Notes: a model not told the origin generated them from the letters alone. Shown: positions 35,011 to 44,813, numbered from the stretch's first letter. The stretch is DNA of 49,890 bases from Peptostreptococcus canis (GCF_014229965.1 NZ_JABGBW010000009.1:1-49890); one strand, 5' to 3'. Numbers and translations are program-made.

Positions 35011-36029
35011 TTATACACTCTTACTGTCATATGTGGGACCATATTTATAATCAATATGTCCCTGATCCAAACATTGAGAAACAAAGTTAGCACAGTCTCC
35101 ACCATTATTTGAATAATTCAAATAATGGTATGGTGGATTAAAACTTCCTGCATAATCATTAGTATAACCATATTTTCTTGCATAATTAAGAGTATATCTT
35201 CTTATGGAAGTTCCTCTTTTTTGATAGGAAGTAGTATCTACACTTTCATTTCTATTGTTATCTATTTCAACTAAGTTGAAAAAAGATTCTATTTTTTTGT
35301 TATTATCATTTCTATCTTGGTTAGTTTTTTCAAATTTGTTATTAATAGCTTTTTTTCGTACTTTTCTCTAATTTGTTTTTCAAATTCATCATCTAAATTG
35401 TCTATACCCTGAGGATATACAATTTGAAATATTAAGTCTACATCTGAATCAGCATTATTTAGATACTCAATTATATTTTCATAATAAAATTGAAACAATT
35501 CTTTTAATTCATTTTCAGACATTTGTTTTGTTTGTTTTATTAAATTTTGCTTATTATGCTTTTTTCTAAAAATAAGCCCTTCATAAGTATTATAATAATT
35601 AGGTATAAAACCTTGTACATTTATAAAACAAATATCATTTTGATTCATAAAATTAATAAAGGTAATTTCTTTTTTTAATAAATCTTCGTCATTTAAATTT
35701 CCATATTTTTCTTCAAAAAACTTACTTATTCCATAAGGTGAATTTAACATTTCATTATAATATTCTTCAAAACTTGATGCATCTGTTTCTAATTTTTCCA
35801 AATAGATATTGTAGTTTGATCTTATAAAATCATCTCTCATTTTATTTAAGTTGCTAATATTAATTTCACTAATATTATTGCTTTTAAATGTGATAGGAGC
35901 ATCAAATAATTCTGCTTCTGATGTAACTGTCACATCAATAAATTCTTTGTCTTCTGCATTTGAAATACATGTAAATAACATACTTGCTGCTATTGATAAG
36001 GCTAGTATTAATCCCTTTTTCATTTTCAT
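35011..36029 (-). pseudogene. Secreted protein with truncated Amidase_6 domain, broken by a frameshift
   Basis: The intact first part (36029-35289) encodes a signal peptide (MKMKKGLILALSIAASMLFT, cleavage after SNA) and about 220 residues without a known domain. At a seven-T tract (35350-35356; A on the coding strand) the frame shifts by one. In the other frame the protein continues as ESFFNLVEIDNN, RRYTLNYARKYGY and GGDCANFVSQCLDQG to a stop at 35011. The latter motif is the catalytic Cys region of Amidase_6, a putative wall amidase domain often with spore or surface roles. The domain stops 20 residues after the Cys, lacking the His half. One extra A would restore the frame. Confidence 0.8.
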
Positions 36030-36044
36030 AATTATACCTCTCAT

Positions 36045-36477
36045 TCTGACTATAATAAGTTAATTAGGGTAACTTAAAACCTCATGATAATATGCAATAT
36101 AAATATTATAAAATAAGCTATAAATATTATACAACATAATGTTTGTAAAATCAATATAACACTGTATAAAGTGTTGTTATTTTATGATAATATTAAGTTT
36201 TTGTGAAGTTTTCTATTGATATTATCATAAAATATATTTTTTACTGCATCAATTTCATTTATGGGAGTTTGAATTATACTATCTGAGTTACAAATTGTAA
36301 AATAAAGTGTCAGTATAAATAAAAGAGCATCAAACAATAAATATGGTATCATTAAAGTGCTAACAAAAATGAAAGGAATTTATTGTTTAATGCAAGATAA
36401 GTATATCACAAAAGAAAAAAGGTAAACACTTGTTAAATTTTAGATTTAATCTCCAGAGGCAAATTTTTAATTAGCCC
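36045..36477. other. Gene-free spacer with a 15-bp inverted repeat and a possible IS scrap
   Basis: No gene is supported here. Arms 36179-36193 and 36219-36233 form a perfect 15-bp inverted repeat with a 25-base loop. At 36369-36425 is an 18-codon plus-strand reading frame (MKGIYCLMQDKYITKEKR) that resembles the first residues of an IS transposase, possibly IS30-like, cut short by a stop. The resemblance is weak. The rest is AT-rich without signals I recognise. Confidence 0.4.
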
Positions 36478-37212
36478 TTATTTTTTTATAATTTTTTCTA
36501 TTATTTCATATAATTCTTTAAAATTGTTTGCTATAAAATCAGGTTTATATTTACTGTTTTCAGGTTTGTATCCCCTATGATTAATCCATATTGATTTCAT
36601 ACCTGAAGATTTTGAACCTATAACGTCATTTAAATATGCATCTCCAATATAGTAAAAATCAACGTATTTTTCATCGGATATATTTAAATAATCAAGTATT
36701 TTTTCTTTAGCATAGTCAAATATACCTGTATTAGGTTTATGTATACCAATATCTTCCGAAATAAAAACCAGATTACTATCTATATATTTTTCTAAACCTA
36801 AATAATTGAATTTTTCAAACTGCTCTTTATGAGGTCCGTTTGAAATTATAGATAATGTATAATTATTTTTCTTTAGTATTTTTAAAATATTTTCTACATT
36901 ATTTTCAAGAGTTATGTTTTTCTTTTCTCTTAGGTAAGTTAATTGAAATTCTATAGCTTTATCATCATCAATAAAAATACCATGATCCCTAAAAGCATTC
37001 TTGCTTCTATATATGCATAATTCCTCCATAGTAATTTTTCCATTTAATGCCTTGTCATATATTTCATTATTATATTTTCTGAAATCAAGAAATATTGAAT
37101 GTATATTGTCGGGAATGACTTTAAACATGGAGTAAAATGCTAGCTTAAATGGGTATTCTAAATCATATAATGTATCGTCAATGTCAAATATAAATACTTT
37201 AATTTTTATCAC
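36478..37212 (-). CDS. HAD-family hydrolase (YjjG/HAD-IA type)
   Basis: A 244-residue haloacid dehalogenase-like phosphatase with motif I FDIDDTLYD (nucleophile Asp9 or nearby), motif II SIISNG, motif III lysine in IHKPNTGIF and motif IV YIGDAYLNDVIGSKSSGM. A helical cap between motifs I and II is typical of the HAD-IA group, including nucleotidase YjjG. The substrate is unknown. The GTG start follows directly on the stop codon of the upstream gene, so the two are coupled. Confidence 0.88.
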   Translation of the reverse strand: MIKIKVFIFDIDDTLYDLEYPFKLAFYSMFKVIPDNIHSIFLDFRKYNNEIYDKALNGKITMEELCIYRSKNAFRDHGIFIDDDKAIEFQLTYLREKKNITLENNVENILKILKKNNYTLSIISNGPHKEQFEKFNYLGLEKYIDSNLVFISEDIGIHKPNTGIFDYAKEKILDYLNISDEKYVDFYYIGDAYLNDVIGSKSSGMKSIWINHRGYKPENSKYKPDFIANNFKELYEIIEKIIKK

Positions 37213-37749
37213 TTACCCTTCTATTAATTCGCATAATCTTTCAAAAATATATTCTTTGATAGGTTTTCCATCTATTAATACATTTTCGTTTTCATCAAAA
37301 TATATCATAAAGAAGTTTATTATTAAATTCCCATCTTTTATATAGTATGGATCAAGGTGAAGAGGTGCAATGTGTACAACTATCCTTTCTTGCTTTATAT
37401 CACTATATTTTTCATTTAACTGATTGACAAGGTCGTCAACATTTAGAATTTTAATAGGCTGGGCCATTTTATTGGCTAAATTCACATCCTCTGCTATCCA
37501 CATGTTTTTACTCCAGAATCTTTTTTCAGGCTTTGTAGCTCCTGATAGCAGTTCTCTATTTTGTATGGAACTTAGTACTTTTCTAATAGATTCTGATGAA
37601 AATTCATTTGTTTGTATAAGTTTCATAGCATCCATATTCGCTACATCTACAAAGAAGCTTTCTGTAACTTTTTCTCTATCTACTACTGAACTCCAATAGT
37701 AAAGCATAGATTCAATTACTTCTAAATTAATTATAATATTTTTTAACAT
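37213..37749 (-). CDS. Uncharacterised conserved-looking protein coupled to a HAD hydrolase
   Basis: I do not recognise this 178-residue soluble protein. It begins with a hydrophobic helix (KNIIINLEVIESMLYYWSSVV), has a tryptophan-rich middle (KRFWSKNMWIAEDV) and an alternating C-terminal part (ERIVVHIAPLHLDPYYIKDG, LIINFFMIYFDENENVLIDG) that looks like beta-strands. No signal peptide or clear catalytic motif is seen. The ATG at 37749 has GGAGG; a TTG upstream is in frame. It is co-transcribed with the HAD gene, starting a two-gene minus-strand operon. Confidence 0.75.
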   Translation of the reverse strand: MLKNIIINLEVIESMLYYWSSVVDREKVTESFFVDVANMDAMKLIQTNEFSSESIRKVLSSIQNRELLSGATKPEKRFWSKNMWIAEDVNLANKMAQPIKILNVDDLVNQLNEKYSDIKQERIVVHIAPLHLDPYYIKDGNLIINFFMIYFDENENVLIDGKPIKEYIFERLCELIEG

Positions 37750-37934
37750 AGTGTCCTCCAATTTTTGATATGTTTTTGTAATCTAATGTTTAAATTATGA
37801 TTTTCTATAATTATTATATTACATATTTATGATAAGTTATAGTTTATTGGTAAACATATTTTAAAATTAATAAAATAATATTTTTGTGTAGGTATATTAA
37901 CATGGGGAATATACTAATATAACGACCGTTTTTA

Positions 37935-37943
37935 TGATATAAT
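37935..37943 (+). promoter_or_regulatory. Extended -10 promoter of mnmE
   Basis: TGATATAAT (TATAAT at 37938-37943) is an extended -10 element 55 bases before mnmE. No strong -35 is present at 17 bases. The GGAG ribosome site then lies 13 bases from the start codon, unusually far. Confidence 0.45.
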
Positions 37944-37997
37944 AGTATATTGATTAATGAAGAAAATTTTAGATAAAAAAGGAGTGTTATATTATAT

Positions 37998-39377
37998 ATG
38001 TTTATAGATGATACAATTTCAGCCATTGCCACAGCTCCTGGTGAGGGTGGAATAGGTATAATAAGATTGAGTGGAAATAAATCTATTGAAATTGCGAATA
38101 AGATATTTAAACCATTTTATAAAAATTCTATTGATGACTATAGCAATAGAACTCTTATCTATGGTAATATCTTTGATGGTGATAGTATAATAGATGAGGT
38201 TCTTTTGGCATTTATGAAAGGTCCAAATTCATATACTGCTGAAGATGTAATAGAGATAAATTGTCATGGCGGTTTTATTTCAGTGAAGAAAATCCTTGAA
38301 TTGACTTTGAAAAACGGGGCCAGATTAGCAGAACCGGGGGAATTTACAAAAAGAGCATTTTTAAACGGTAGAATAGATTTATCTCAAGCGGAAGCAGTAA
38401 TAGATATTATTAATGCAAAGACGGAACAGTCTCATATTATAGCCCAAAATCAACTGGAGGGAAATCTTTCTAAAAAAATAAAAGAATTGAGATTTAAATT
38501 GACTGAAGTACTTACACAGGTAGAGGTTGCTATCGATTATCCTGAAGAAGATATTGAGTTTATTACATATAAAGAGCTTATAGAAAAAACAGAATGCATA
38601 CAAAAAGAGATAATTAATATGTATAAAACAGCGGATACAGGAAAAATTTTTAGAGAGGGATTAAAGACAGCTATATTAGGAAAACCAAATGTAGGAAAAT
38701 CATCTCTTATGAATTCCATACTTGGAGAGAATAGAGCTATAGTGACTGATATACCCGGAACAACAAGAGATGTAATTGAAGAATTTGTTAATATAAAAGG
38801 AATACCATTGAAAATAGTAGATACTGCAGGAATTAGAGATACAGATGATATTGTAGAAAAAATAGGAGTTGAAAAATCTAAATTGCATTTAAAATCTTCA
38901 GATTTAAATTTAGTAGTCATAGATACATCCAGGGAACTTGATGATGAAGATATTGAAATACTTCAAAGTGTTGATAAATCAAAGACAATAGCTATTCTTA
39001 ACAAAATAGATTTGAAATCAAAAGTAGATTTAAAAACTATTGAGAAGTATATAGATGAAAAAAATATTATTAGTATCTCAGCTCTTAAAAATCAAGGCCT
39101 TGAATTGATTCACGATAGAATTGAAGATATGGTATTTAGCGGCGAAATATCTAATACATCAGATATTATGATAACAAATTCCAGACATAAAGATGCAATT
39201 TATAAAGCTATGACATCTATAAATGATGCACTGGATTCATTGGGGCAACAAATGTCTTATGATTTTATTGAAGTTGATTTAAAAGATGCCTGGAGTAGTT
39301 TGGGATACATTAATGGAGACACTGTTTCAGAAGATTTGTTAGATACAATATTTAGTAATTTCTGTATAGGAAAATAA
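37998..39377 (+). CDS. mnmE: tRNA modification GTPase MnmE
   Basis: MnmE works with MnmG to build the cmnm5 group on wobble U34 of several tRNAs. The 459-residue protein has the folate-binding N-terminal domain (TISAIATAPGEGGIGIIRLSG), the helical domain, an inserted G domain (GKPNVGKS 228-235, DIPGTTRD, DTAG, NKID) and the catalytic C-terminus FCIGK (Cys456). It is followed by mnmG. Its ribosome site is 13 bases from the ATG; no better in-frame start exists. Confidence 0.97.
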   Translation: MFIDDTISAIATAPGEGGIGIIRLSGNKSIEIANKIFKPFYKNSIDDYSNRTLIYGNIFDGDSIIDEVLLAFMKGPNSYTAEDVIEINCHGGFISVKKILELTLKNGARLAEPGEFTKRAFLNGRIDLSQAEAVIDIINAKTEQSHIIAQNQLEGNLSKKIKELRFKLTEVLTQVEVAIDYPEEDIEFITYKELIEKTECIQKEIINMYKTADTGKIFREGLKTAILGKPNVGKSSLMNSILGENRAIVTDIPGTTRDVIEEFVNIKGIPLKIVDTAGIRDTDDIVEKIGVEKSKLHLKSSDLNLVVIDTSRELDDEDIEILQSVDKSKTIAILNKIDLKSKVDLKTIEKYIDEKNIISISALKNQGLELIHDRIEDMVFSGEISNTSDIMITNSRHKDAIYKAMTSINDALDSLGQQMSYDFIEVDLKDAWSSLGYINGDTVSEDLLDTIFSNFCIGK

Positions 39378-39443
39378 AGTAATAAAAAATGAATTTAATG
39401 GTTAATTTTGATAAAAAATATTTAATAAGCGGAAAGGAATTTT

Positions 39444-41327
39444 ATGGAAAGATTTAAAGCCGGAAATTATGATGTTATAGTAGTTGGCGCAGGTCATGCA
39501 GGATGTGAAGCGGCACTTGCTTCAGCAAGAATGGGAATGAAAACATTGATGATTACCCTGTCATTAGATGCAATAGCTGCATTGCCATGTAACCCATCGA
39601 TTGGAGGTACTGGAAAAGGTCAGCTTGTGAGAGAAATAGATGCTCTTGGCGGAGAAATGGGACTGAATATAGATAAAACTTATATACAAAGTAAAATGCT
39701 CAATACCGCAAAAGGGCCGGCAGTTCATTCATCTAGAGCTCAAACGGATAAAAATTTATATCATAGGGTTATGAAAGAAACTGTTGAAAATCAAGAAAAT
39801 TTAGATATAATAATGGACGAAGTAGAGGAAATTATACATGAGGGTAAAGTAGTTAAAGGCGTAGCAACAAGACTTGGGAGTATATATAATTCAAAAATGA
39901 CAATATTATGCACAGGGGTTTACCTTGAATCTACAATATTTATTGGTCATGATACCTTTAAAGAAGGTCCAAACGGTATGGCATATGCTAAAAGTCTTAC
40001 AAAGAGCTTAATAGAAATAGGTCTTTCAATGAGAAGATTTAAAACTGGAACACCTGCCAGAGTTCATAAGGATAGTATAGATTTTTCAGTTATGGAAATA
40101 CAGTCCGGGGATGAAAAAGTAAAACCATTTTCATTTATGAGTGATAATATAGAAAAAGAACAAATACTTTGTTATTTGACAAGAACTACCCCGGAAACTA
40201 AAACTCTTATTCAGGAAAATATAACCAGAAGTGCCATGTATAGTGGTAATATAGAGGGAACGGGTCCTAGATACTGCCCTTCAATTGAAGATAAAATAGT
40301 TAAATTTTCAGATAAAGAAACGCATCAGTTATTTATTGAGCCGGAGGGACTTGATACAAAGGAAATGTATGTGCAGGGAGTTTCTACAAGTTTTCCCGTT
40401 GATATGCAACTAAAGATGTACAGAACTATTAAGGGATTAGAAAATGTTAAAATAATGAGACCGGCATATGCAATTGAGTATGATTGTATAGATCCTACCC
40501 AATTAAAACAAAATCTTGAAATTAAAGGAGTTGAAAATCTATTTTCTGCAGGTCAGTTTAATGGAACTTCGGGATATGAAGAAGCAGCAGCTCAAGGACT
40601 AATTGCAGGTATAAATGCAGTTTTAAAAATACAAGGCAAAGAGCCTTTTATAATGGATAGATCTGAAGGATATATCGGAGTATTGATAGATGATTTGGTA
40701 ACGAAAGGAACTAATGAGCCTTATAGAATGATGACTTCAAGAGCCGAATATAGACTATATTTAAGACAAGATAACGCAGATATGAGACTTACACAGAAAG
40801 GATATGATTTAGGGTTAGTAACTCAAGAGAGATATGATAGATTTATAAAGAAGAAAAATCAAGTGCAAGAGGAAATAAATAGATTAAAAAATGAACGGGT
40901 AACTCCTAACGAAGTAAACTATATTCTTGAAGAGCTTGGGGTTTCTAATTTAAATAACGGACTTTCTCTTTATGAGTTTTTAAAAAGACCCGAAATTGAT
41001 TATTCAATTCTTGAAAGGATTGGAAAATCAGGAGTGGATTGTATTCCCGATGTAGTTAAGGAACAAGCTGTAATAATGATTAAATATGAAGGATATATAG
41101 ACAAGCAAATGAAACAGATAGATCAGTTTAGAAAGCTTGAGAAGAAAAAATTATCCGATGATACAGATTATAATAATATAGACGGACTTAGATTAGAGGC
41201 GAGACAAAAGTTAAATGCGATTAAACCTACATCAATAGGGCAAGCTTCAAGAATTTCCGGGGTATCTCCATCAGACATATCTGTTCTTTTGATATATTTG
41301 GAGCAAAAAAGAAGAAATTTTAAATAG
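39444..41327 (+). CDS. mnmG: tRNA uridine-5-carboxymethylaminomethyl modification enzyme MnmG
   Basis: The FAD-dependent partner of MnmE, 627 residues. The dinucleotide fold is [22 protein letters not shown], and the conserved blocks [25 protein letters not shown] and [18 protein letters not shown] are intact. Cysteines of the active site (NPSIGGT region and CPSIEDKIV) are present. The C-terminal MnmE-binding helices end with [11 protein letters not shown]-like [21 protein letters not shown]. It begins 66 bases after mnmE with GGAAAGGAA as ribosome site. Confidence 0.97.
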   Translation: MERFKAGNYDVIVVGAGHAGCEAALASARMGMKTLMITLSLDAIAALPCNPSIGGTGKGQLVREIDALGGEMGLNIDKTYIQSKMLNTAKGPAVHSSRAQTDKNLYHRVMKETVENQENLDIIMDEVEEIIHEGKVVKGVATRLGSIYNSKMTILCTGVYLESTIFIGHDTFKEGPNGMAYAKSLTKSLIEIGLSMRRFKTGTPARVHKDSIDFSVMEIQSGDEKVKPFSFMSDNIEKEQILCYLTRTTPETKTLIQENITRSAMYSGNIEGTGPRYCPSIEDKIVKFSDKETHQLFIEPEGLDTKEMYVQGVSTSFPVDMQLKMYRTIKGLENVKIMRPAYAIEYDCIDPTQLKQNLEIKGVENLFSAGQFNGTSGYEEAAAQGLIAGINAVLKIQGKEPFIMDRSEGYIGVLIDDLVTKGTNEPYRMMTSRAEYRLYLRQDNADMRLTQKGYDLGLVTQERYDRFIKKKNQVQEEINRLKNERVTPNEVNYILEELGVSNLNNGLSLYEFLKRPEIDYSILERIGKSGVDCIPDVVKEQAVIMIKYEGYIDKQMKQIDQFRKLEKKKLSDDTDYNNIDGLRLEARQKLNAIKPTSIGQASRISGVSPSDISVLLIYLEQKRRNFK

Positions 41328-41336
41328 GAGGTAATC

Positions 41337-42059
41337 GTGTCGATAGAAAATAGAGAATTACTGAGAAAAGGTCTAATTGATTTTAAAATAGATGTAGATG
41401 ACAATATGCTTGATAGATTTGAAAAATATAGAGAAGTACTTGTTGAATATAACAAATATATGAATTTAACAGGCATAACAGAACAAAGAGATGTTTATAT
41501 AAAACATTTTTTGGATTCGGTAGCGATTTTTAAAAATGGATATATAATGGATGATATATCTATTATAGATGTCGGTACAGGGGCAGGATTTCCGGGAATT
41601 CCATATAAAATTTGTAACCCGAATATAAAGTTGACACTTTTAGATTCCCTGAAAAAAAGGATTAATTTTTTAAAAGAGGTAGGAAGCTCAATTGGATTTG
41701 AAGATATAGAATATATACATGGCAGAGCAGAAGATTTTGGACAAAATTTAAACTACAGGGAAAAACATGACATTGCTACAGCAAGAGCCGTAGCAAGTCT
41801 TCCTGTCTTATTGGAATTATGTGTTCCATATATAAAAGTAGGCGGTTTTTTTATATGTCTTAAAGGTCCGAATGTAGAAAATGAAATTGAAGAATCTAAA
41901 AATGCAATGAAAATATTAGGTGTAAAGCTGGTTGAAAAAATAGATGTACAACTTCCTGATGAAGAATTAAAACATAATATACTGGTATTTAAAAAACTGG
42001 AAAAAACAACTAAAAAATATCCTAGAAAAGCAGGTAAACCGTCAAAAAATCCACTTTAA
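41337..42059 (+). CDS. rsmG: 16S rRNA (guanine-527-N7)-methyltransferase RsmG
   Basis: RsmG methylates G527 of 16S rRNA; loss gives low-level streptomycin resistance. The 240-residue protein has SAM motif I IDVGTGAGFPGIP, then ARAVASLPVLLELC. It begins with GTG nine bases after mnmG, behind AGGAGG. The C-terminal end (KKYPRKAGKPSKNPL) is coded within one arm of a 36-bp palindrome that also serves as terminator. Confidence 0.96.
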   Translation: MSIENRELLRKGLIDFKIDVDDNMLDRFEKYREVLVEYNKYMNLTGITEQRDVYIKHFLDSVAIFKNGYIMDDISIIDVGTGAGFPGIPYKICNPNIKLTLLDSLKKRINFLKEVGSSIGFEDIEYIHGRAEDFGQNLNYREKHDIATARAVASLPVLLELCVPYIKVGGFFICLKGPNVENEIEESKNAMKILGVKLVEKIDVQLPDEELKHNILVFKKLEKTTKKYPRKAGKPSKNPL

Positions 42060-42080
42060 ATTAATTTAAAGTGGATTTTT
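42045..42080. terminator. 36-bp perfect palindrome: shared terminator of rsmG and the cysteine desulfurase operon
   Basis: The halves 42045-42062 and 42063-42080 are exact reverse complements, each with a five-base A or T end. It overlaps the last codons and stop of rsmG and ends eight bases before the convergent gene's stop, so it can terminate in both directions. Confidence 0.85.
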
Positions 42081-42087
42081 AATATTA

Positions 42088-43233
42088 TTATTCAACATCT
42101 TTTGCAATAATTTTTAATGCTTCAATAGCCTTATCAATATCGTCTTTTGTATTAAAATATCCAAGACTGAATCTAACTCCACCTTGATTTATAGTACCAA
42201 TTGTTTTGTGTGCTAAAGGTGCACAATGTATTCCTGATCTTGTTGCAATATCAAATTCGGAATCCAATCTAAATGTTACTTCTCCGGAATCTAAATCATC
42301 TATATTTATTAGTATAACAGCAGATCTTTCCTTTGATGATTTTGGTCCATATAATTTTAATTTTGGAATTTCTGAAAGTCTGTCTATCATATATTGAGTA
42401 AGTTCTTCTTCATGTTTTCTGATATTATCTATTCCTGTATTTAAAATAAATTTTATACCAGCTCCTAAACCGGCTATTCCCGGAGTGTTATGAGTACCGG
42501 ATTCATATTTATCAGGATATAGATCCGGTTGAGTAATCTCTTCGGATTTACTTCCGGTTCCACCTTCTCTTTGACTTTTTAATCTAATAATATCTGTAAC
42601 ATACAAAATACCAGTTCCCTGAGGTCCAAGAAGACCTTTGTGTCCAGGCATTGCAAGCATATCTATATTGTTCTTTTGAACATCGATGGAATAGACACCG
42701 GCCGATTGGGATGCATCTACTAAATATTTTACGTTATGTTTTTTTGCAATTTTCCCAATTGAATCTATGTCTACTAAAGTACCTGTAACATTCGAAGCAT
42801 GAGTAGTAACTATCAATTTAGTATTTTCTCTTATAGAATTTTCTATATCTGATGGATTTATTTTTCCTTCACTATTTGCTTGAACAAATGTGTGTTCGAC
42901 ACCGTTTTTTTCTAATTCCATTATAGGTCTTAATACGGAATTATGTTCCATTGTTGTTGTAATTACGTGATCACCAGAATTAAGAAATCCTTTTATTGCG
43001 AGATTTAAAGAATCGGTAGCATTGAAAGTATAGACCACTTCCATCGGATTTTTTATGTTGAATAGCCTGGCTATTATATCTCTTGTTTCTTCAACCGTTC
43101 TTGCAGATTCCATTGCCATCTTATGTCCTGATCTGCCTGGATTAGCACAATAATTTCTAGAGCAATAATCCATAGCATTATATACAGATTCTGGCTTAGG
43201 AAAAGTTGTTGCCGCATTGTCTAAATAAATCAC
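42088..43233 (-). CDS. Cysteine desulfurase family protein (EF2568-like)
   Basis: A PLP enzyme of 381 residues, class V aminotransferase fold. The N-terminus IYLDNAATTFPKP, the PLP lysine in MPGHKGLLGPQGTG, and the cysteine in RSGIHCAPLAH (the position of the catalytic persulfide Cys) are all present. This subfamily is distinct from IscS and SufS and has been linked to selenium-dependent molybdenum hydroxylase systems. yedF and DUF3343 lie 1 kb away, divergently. Sulfur or selenium delivery from Cys or selenocysteine is likely, the acceptor unknown. GTG start behind GGAGGAG. Confidence 0.85.
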   Translation of the reverse strand: MIYLDNAATTFPKPESVYNAMDYCSRNYCANPGRSGHKMAMESARTVEETRDIIARLFNIKNPMEVVYTFNATDSLNLAIKGFLNSGDHVITTTMEHNSVLRPIMELEKNGVEHTFVQANSEGKINPSDIENSIRENTKLIVTTHASNVTGTLVDIDSIGKIAKKHNVKYLVDASQSAGVYSIDVQKNNIDMLAMPGHKGLLGPQGTGILYVTDIIRLKSQREGGTGSKSEEITQPDLYPDKYESGTHNTPGIAGLGAGIKFILNTGIDNIRKHEEELTQYMIDRLSEIPKLKLYGPKSSKERSAVILINIDDLDSGEVTFRLDSEFDIATRSGIHCAPLAHKTIGTINQGGVRFSLGYFNTKDDIDKAIEALKIIAKDVE

Positions 43234-43251
43234 ACTAACTCCTCCGATCTT

Positions 43252-43848
43252 TTACTTATATGTTAGGTATTCATTATCTTCAATATATATATGCCCGCTT
43301 GAGTAATTTTTTCCATCAACAGTAAGTTTAACCTGCTTTACTTTGAAAGTCTTTATCACACTGTTTGTAAATGATTGTAACATCAATGATTCAGCAGTTG
43401 AACCAAGTTGAGAATTTACAAATTTACCATTTACATCAACTATAAGAGTTCTGACTCCATCTATTTCTTCCACTTTTGCCTTATTTACATCAGTTCCCTC
43501 TTGAAGGACATTTTCTTTAATTAATTCTTTTATAATGTTTCCAACACTCAAATCATCAACCTTTTTTTTGTGTTCAGTAAGCTCTTCGGAATTTATATCA
43601 TATGTGTAATATGTTATTTCTACCGTTTTTTTATCTGTTTGAGAATTTTTATCCTCAGATTTTCTTTCTTTAGATTCTTTGTCCTTATCTTCATTATCAT
43701 TGGAATTTTTATTATCAGTTTCTACACTTTGATTTTGTTTTTTATCATCTTTTGAAGAAGAACTGTTGTCAATTTTTGAACAACCTATCAAAGATGAAGA
43801 TACTAATAAACCTATAGTTATTGTAGCAATTATTTTTCTTTTTATCAT
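43252..43848 (-). CDS. GerMN-domain lipoprotein
   Basis: A 198-residue lipoprotein with lipobox LIGC (Cys23) and then a Ser/Asn/Lys/Glu/Asp-rich low-complexity spacer (about 24-75). The C-terminal about 115 residues are a GerMN domain (YYTYDINSEELTEHKKKVDD, QLGSTAESLMLQSFTNSVIKTF, VKLTVDGKNYSSGHI). Such domains occur in spore-germination GerM and in wall-linked lipoproteins. No other spore gene is present here. It starts 18 bases before the cysteine desulfurase gene, so the two form an operon. AGGAGG precedes the ATG. Confidence 0.85.
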   Translation of the reverse strand: MIKRKIIATITIGLLVSSSLIGCSKIDNSSSSKDDKKQNQSVETDNKNSNDNEDKDKESKERKSEDKNSQTDKKTVEITYYTYDINSEELTEHKKKVDDLSVGNIIKELIKENVLQEGTDVNKAKVEEIDGVRTLIVDVNGKFVNSQLGSTAESLMLQSFTNSVIKTFKVKQVKLTVDGKNYSSGHIYIEDNEYLTYK

Positions 43849-44195
43849 ATTTATTCCTCCTTTAATTTTTAAGCAATTAAGAATATATTATTATAAAATG
43901 CGTAAACAAAATTCTTTTAATATTATACCATAACTACCTTAATTAATAGTATATAAAAAAATAAATATAGTAGGTTAAAAAAATAGAAAAACCTAAATTT
44001 TATTGGCATTATAATATGAAAAAACAAAAAAAATATGTATTATATATTTTTAAACATATAAATATTAATATTAGAATTTGTTTTTTACAGATATTACCTA
44101 AAAATTTTAAAATTAGTAGGTGTTATTAAACCTAATAATATGATATTATATAAATGTAAGTATATTTCACATTCTTGAAATGGAGGAATAATTAG
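43849..44195. promoter_or_regulatory. Divergent promoter region of the GerMN lipoprotein and yedF, with repeated TAGGT/ACCTA motifs
   Basis: No gene is present. TAGGTT at 43971-43976 pairs with AACCTA at 43990-43995 (13-base gap), ACCTA recurs at 44096-44100, and TAGGT/ACCTA pair again at 44117-44121 and 44130-44134. A TATAAT hexamer at 44010-44015 lies between. The spacing suggests an operator for a dimeric regulator of yedF or the lipoprotein gene, but with so AT-rich a spacer this stays tentative. Confidence 0.35.
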
Positions 44196-44813
44196 ATGAG
44201 TGTAAAAGTTGATGCAAAGGGATTGGCTTGTCCTATGCCGGTTATAAAAACTAAAAAAGCGTTAGAAAGTATTGTTGAAGGAACTGTTGAAGTGGTTGTT
44301 GACAATAATGTTCCTAAAGAAAATATTTTAAAATTCGCAAAATCTATTAATTGTAAAGCCGAAGTACTAAAAAATAAAGAGGGAGAAATCGTTATCTCCA
44401 TAGAAAAAGTGAAAAATAATAAAGTATCAATACCTGATGAAGATATAACTTGTGATACATTTGATAATAATATAGGGGATGAAGTTATCGCTATAATGAG
44501 TGATAAAATGGGAAATGGAAACGATGAATTAGGGAGAGTTTTAATAAAGGGATTTTTATTTGCACTTACTGAATCTAATCCGCTTCCAAAAGCTATTTTA
44601 TTTCTAAATGGCGGTGTAGAATTGACAACTAAAAATGAAGCTACAGTAGAACATGTTAAAAAACTTGAAGAATTAGGAGTTGAAATTCTTTCTTGTGGAA
44701 CATGTTTAGATTATTATGGCCTTAAAGAGGAATTAAAAGTAGGTTCTATAACAAATATGTATACTATAGTCGAAAATATGAAATCTTCTTCAAAATTAAT
44801 TACAATAGGATAG
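44196..44813 (+). CDS. yedF: YedF-like TusA/DsrE two-domain protein (selenium/sulfur handling)
   Basis: A 205-residue protein joining an N-terminal TusA/SirA-like domain (CPMPVIKTKKAL, with Cys12) and a C-terminal DsrE-like domain (GRVLIKGFLFALTESNPLPKAILFLNGGVE, ILSCGTCLDYYG, two cysteines). This is the organisation of the selenium metabolism protein YedF. Cys12 would carry a persulfide or perselenide. AATGGAGGAA precedes the ATG. It is the first gene of a three-gene set with DUF3343 and DUF951. Confidence 0.85.
   Translation: MSVKVDAKGLACPMPVIKTKKALESIVEGTVEVVVDNNVPKENILKFAKSINCKAEVLKNKEGEIVISIEKVKNNKVSIPDEDITCDTFDNNIGDEVIAIMSDKMGNGNDELGRVLIKGFLFALTESNPLPKAILFLNGGVELTTKNEATVEHVKKLEELGVEILSCGTCLDYYGLKEELKVGSITNMYTIVENMKSSSKLITIG

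Noticed and set aside
34902-35090. A 62-codon plus-strand open frame
   Set aside because: It crosses the terminator and the antisense of the Amidase_6 fragment; no ribosome site and no conserved sequence.
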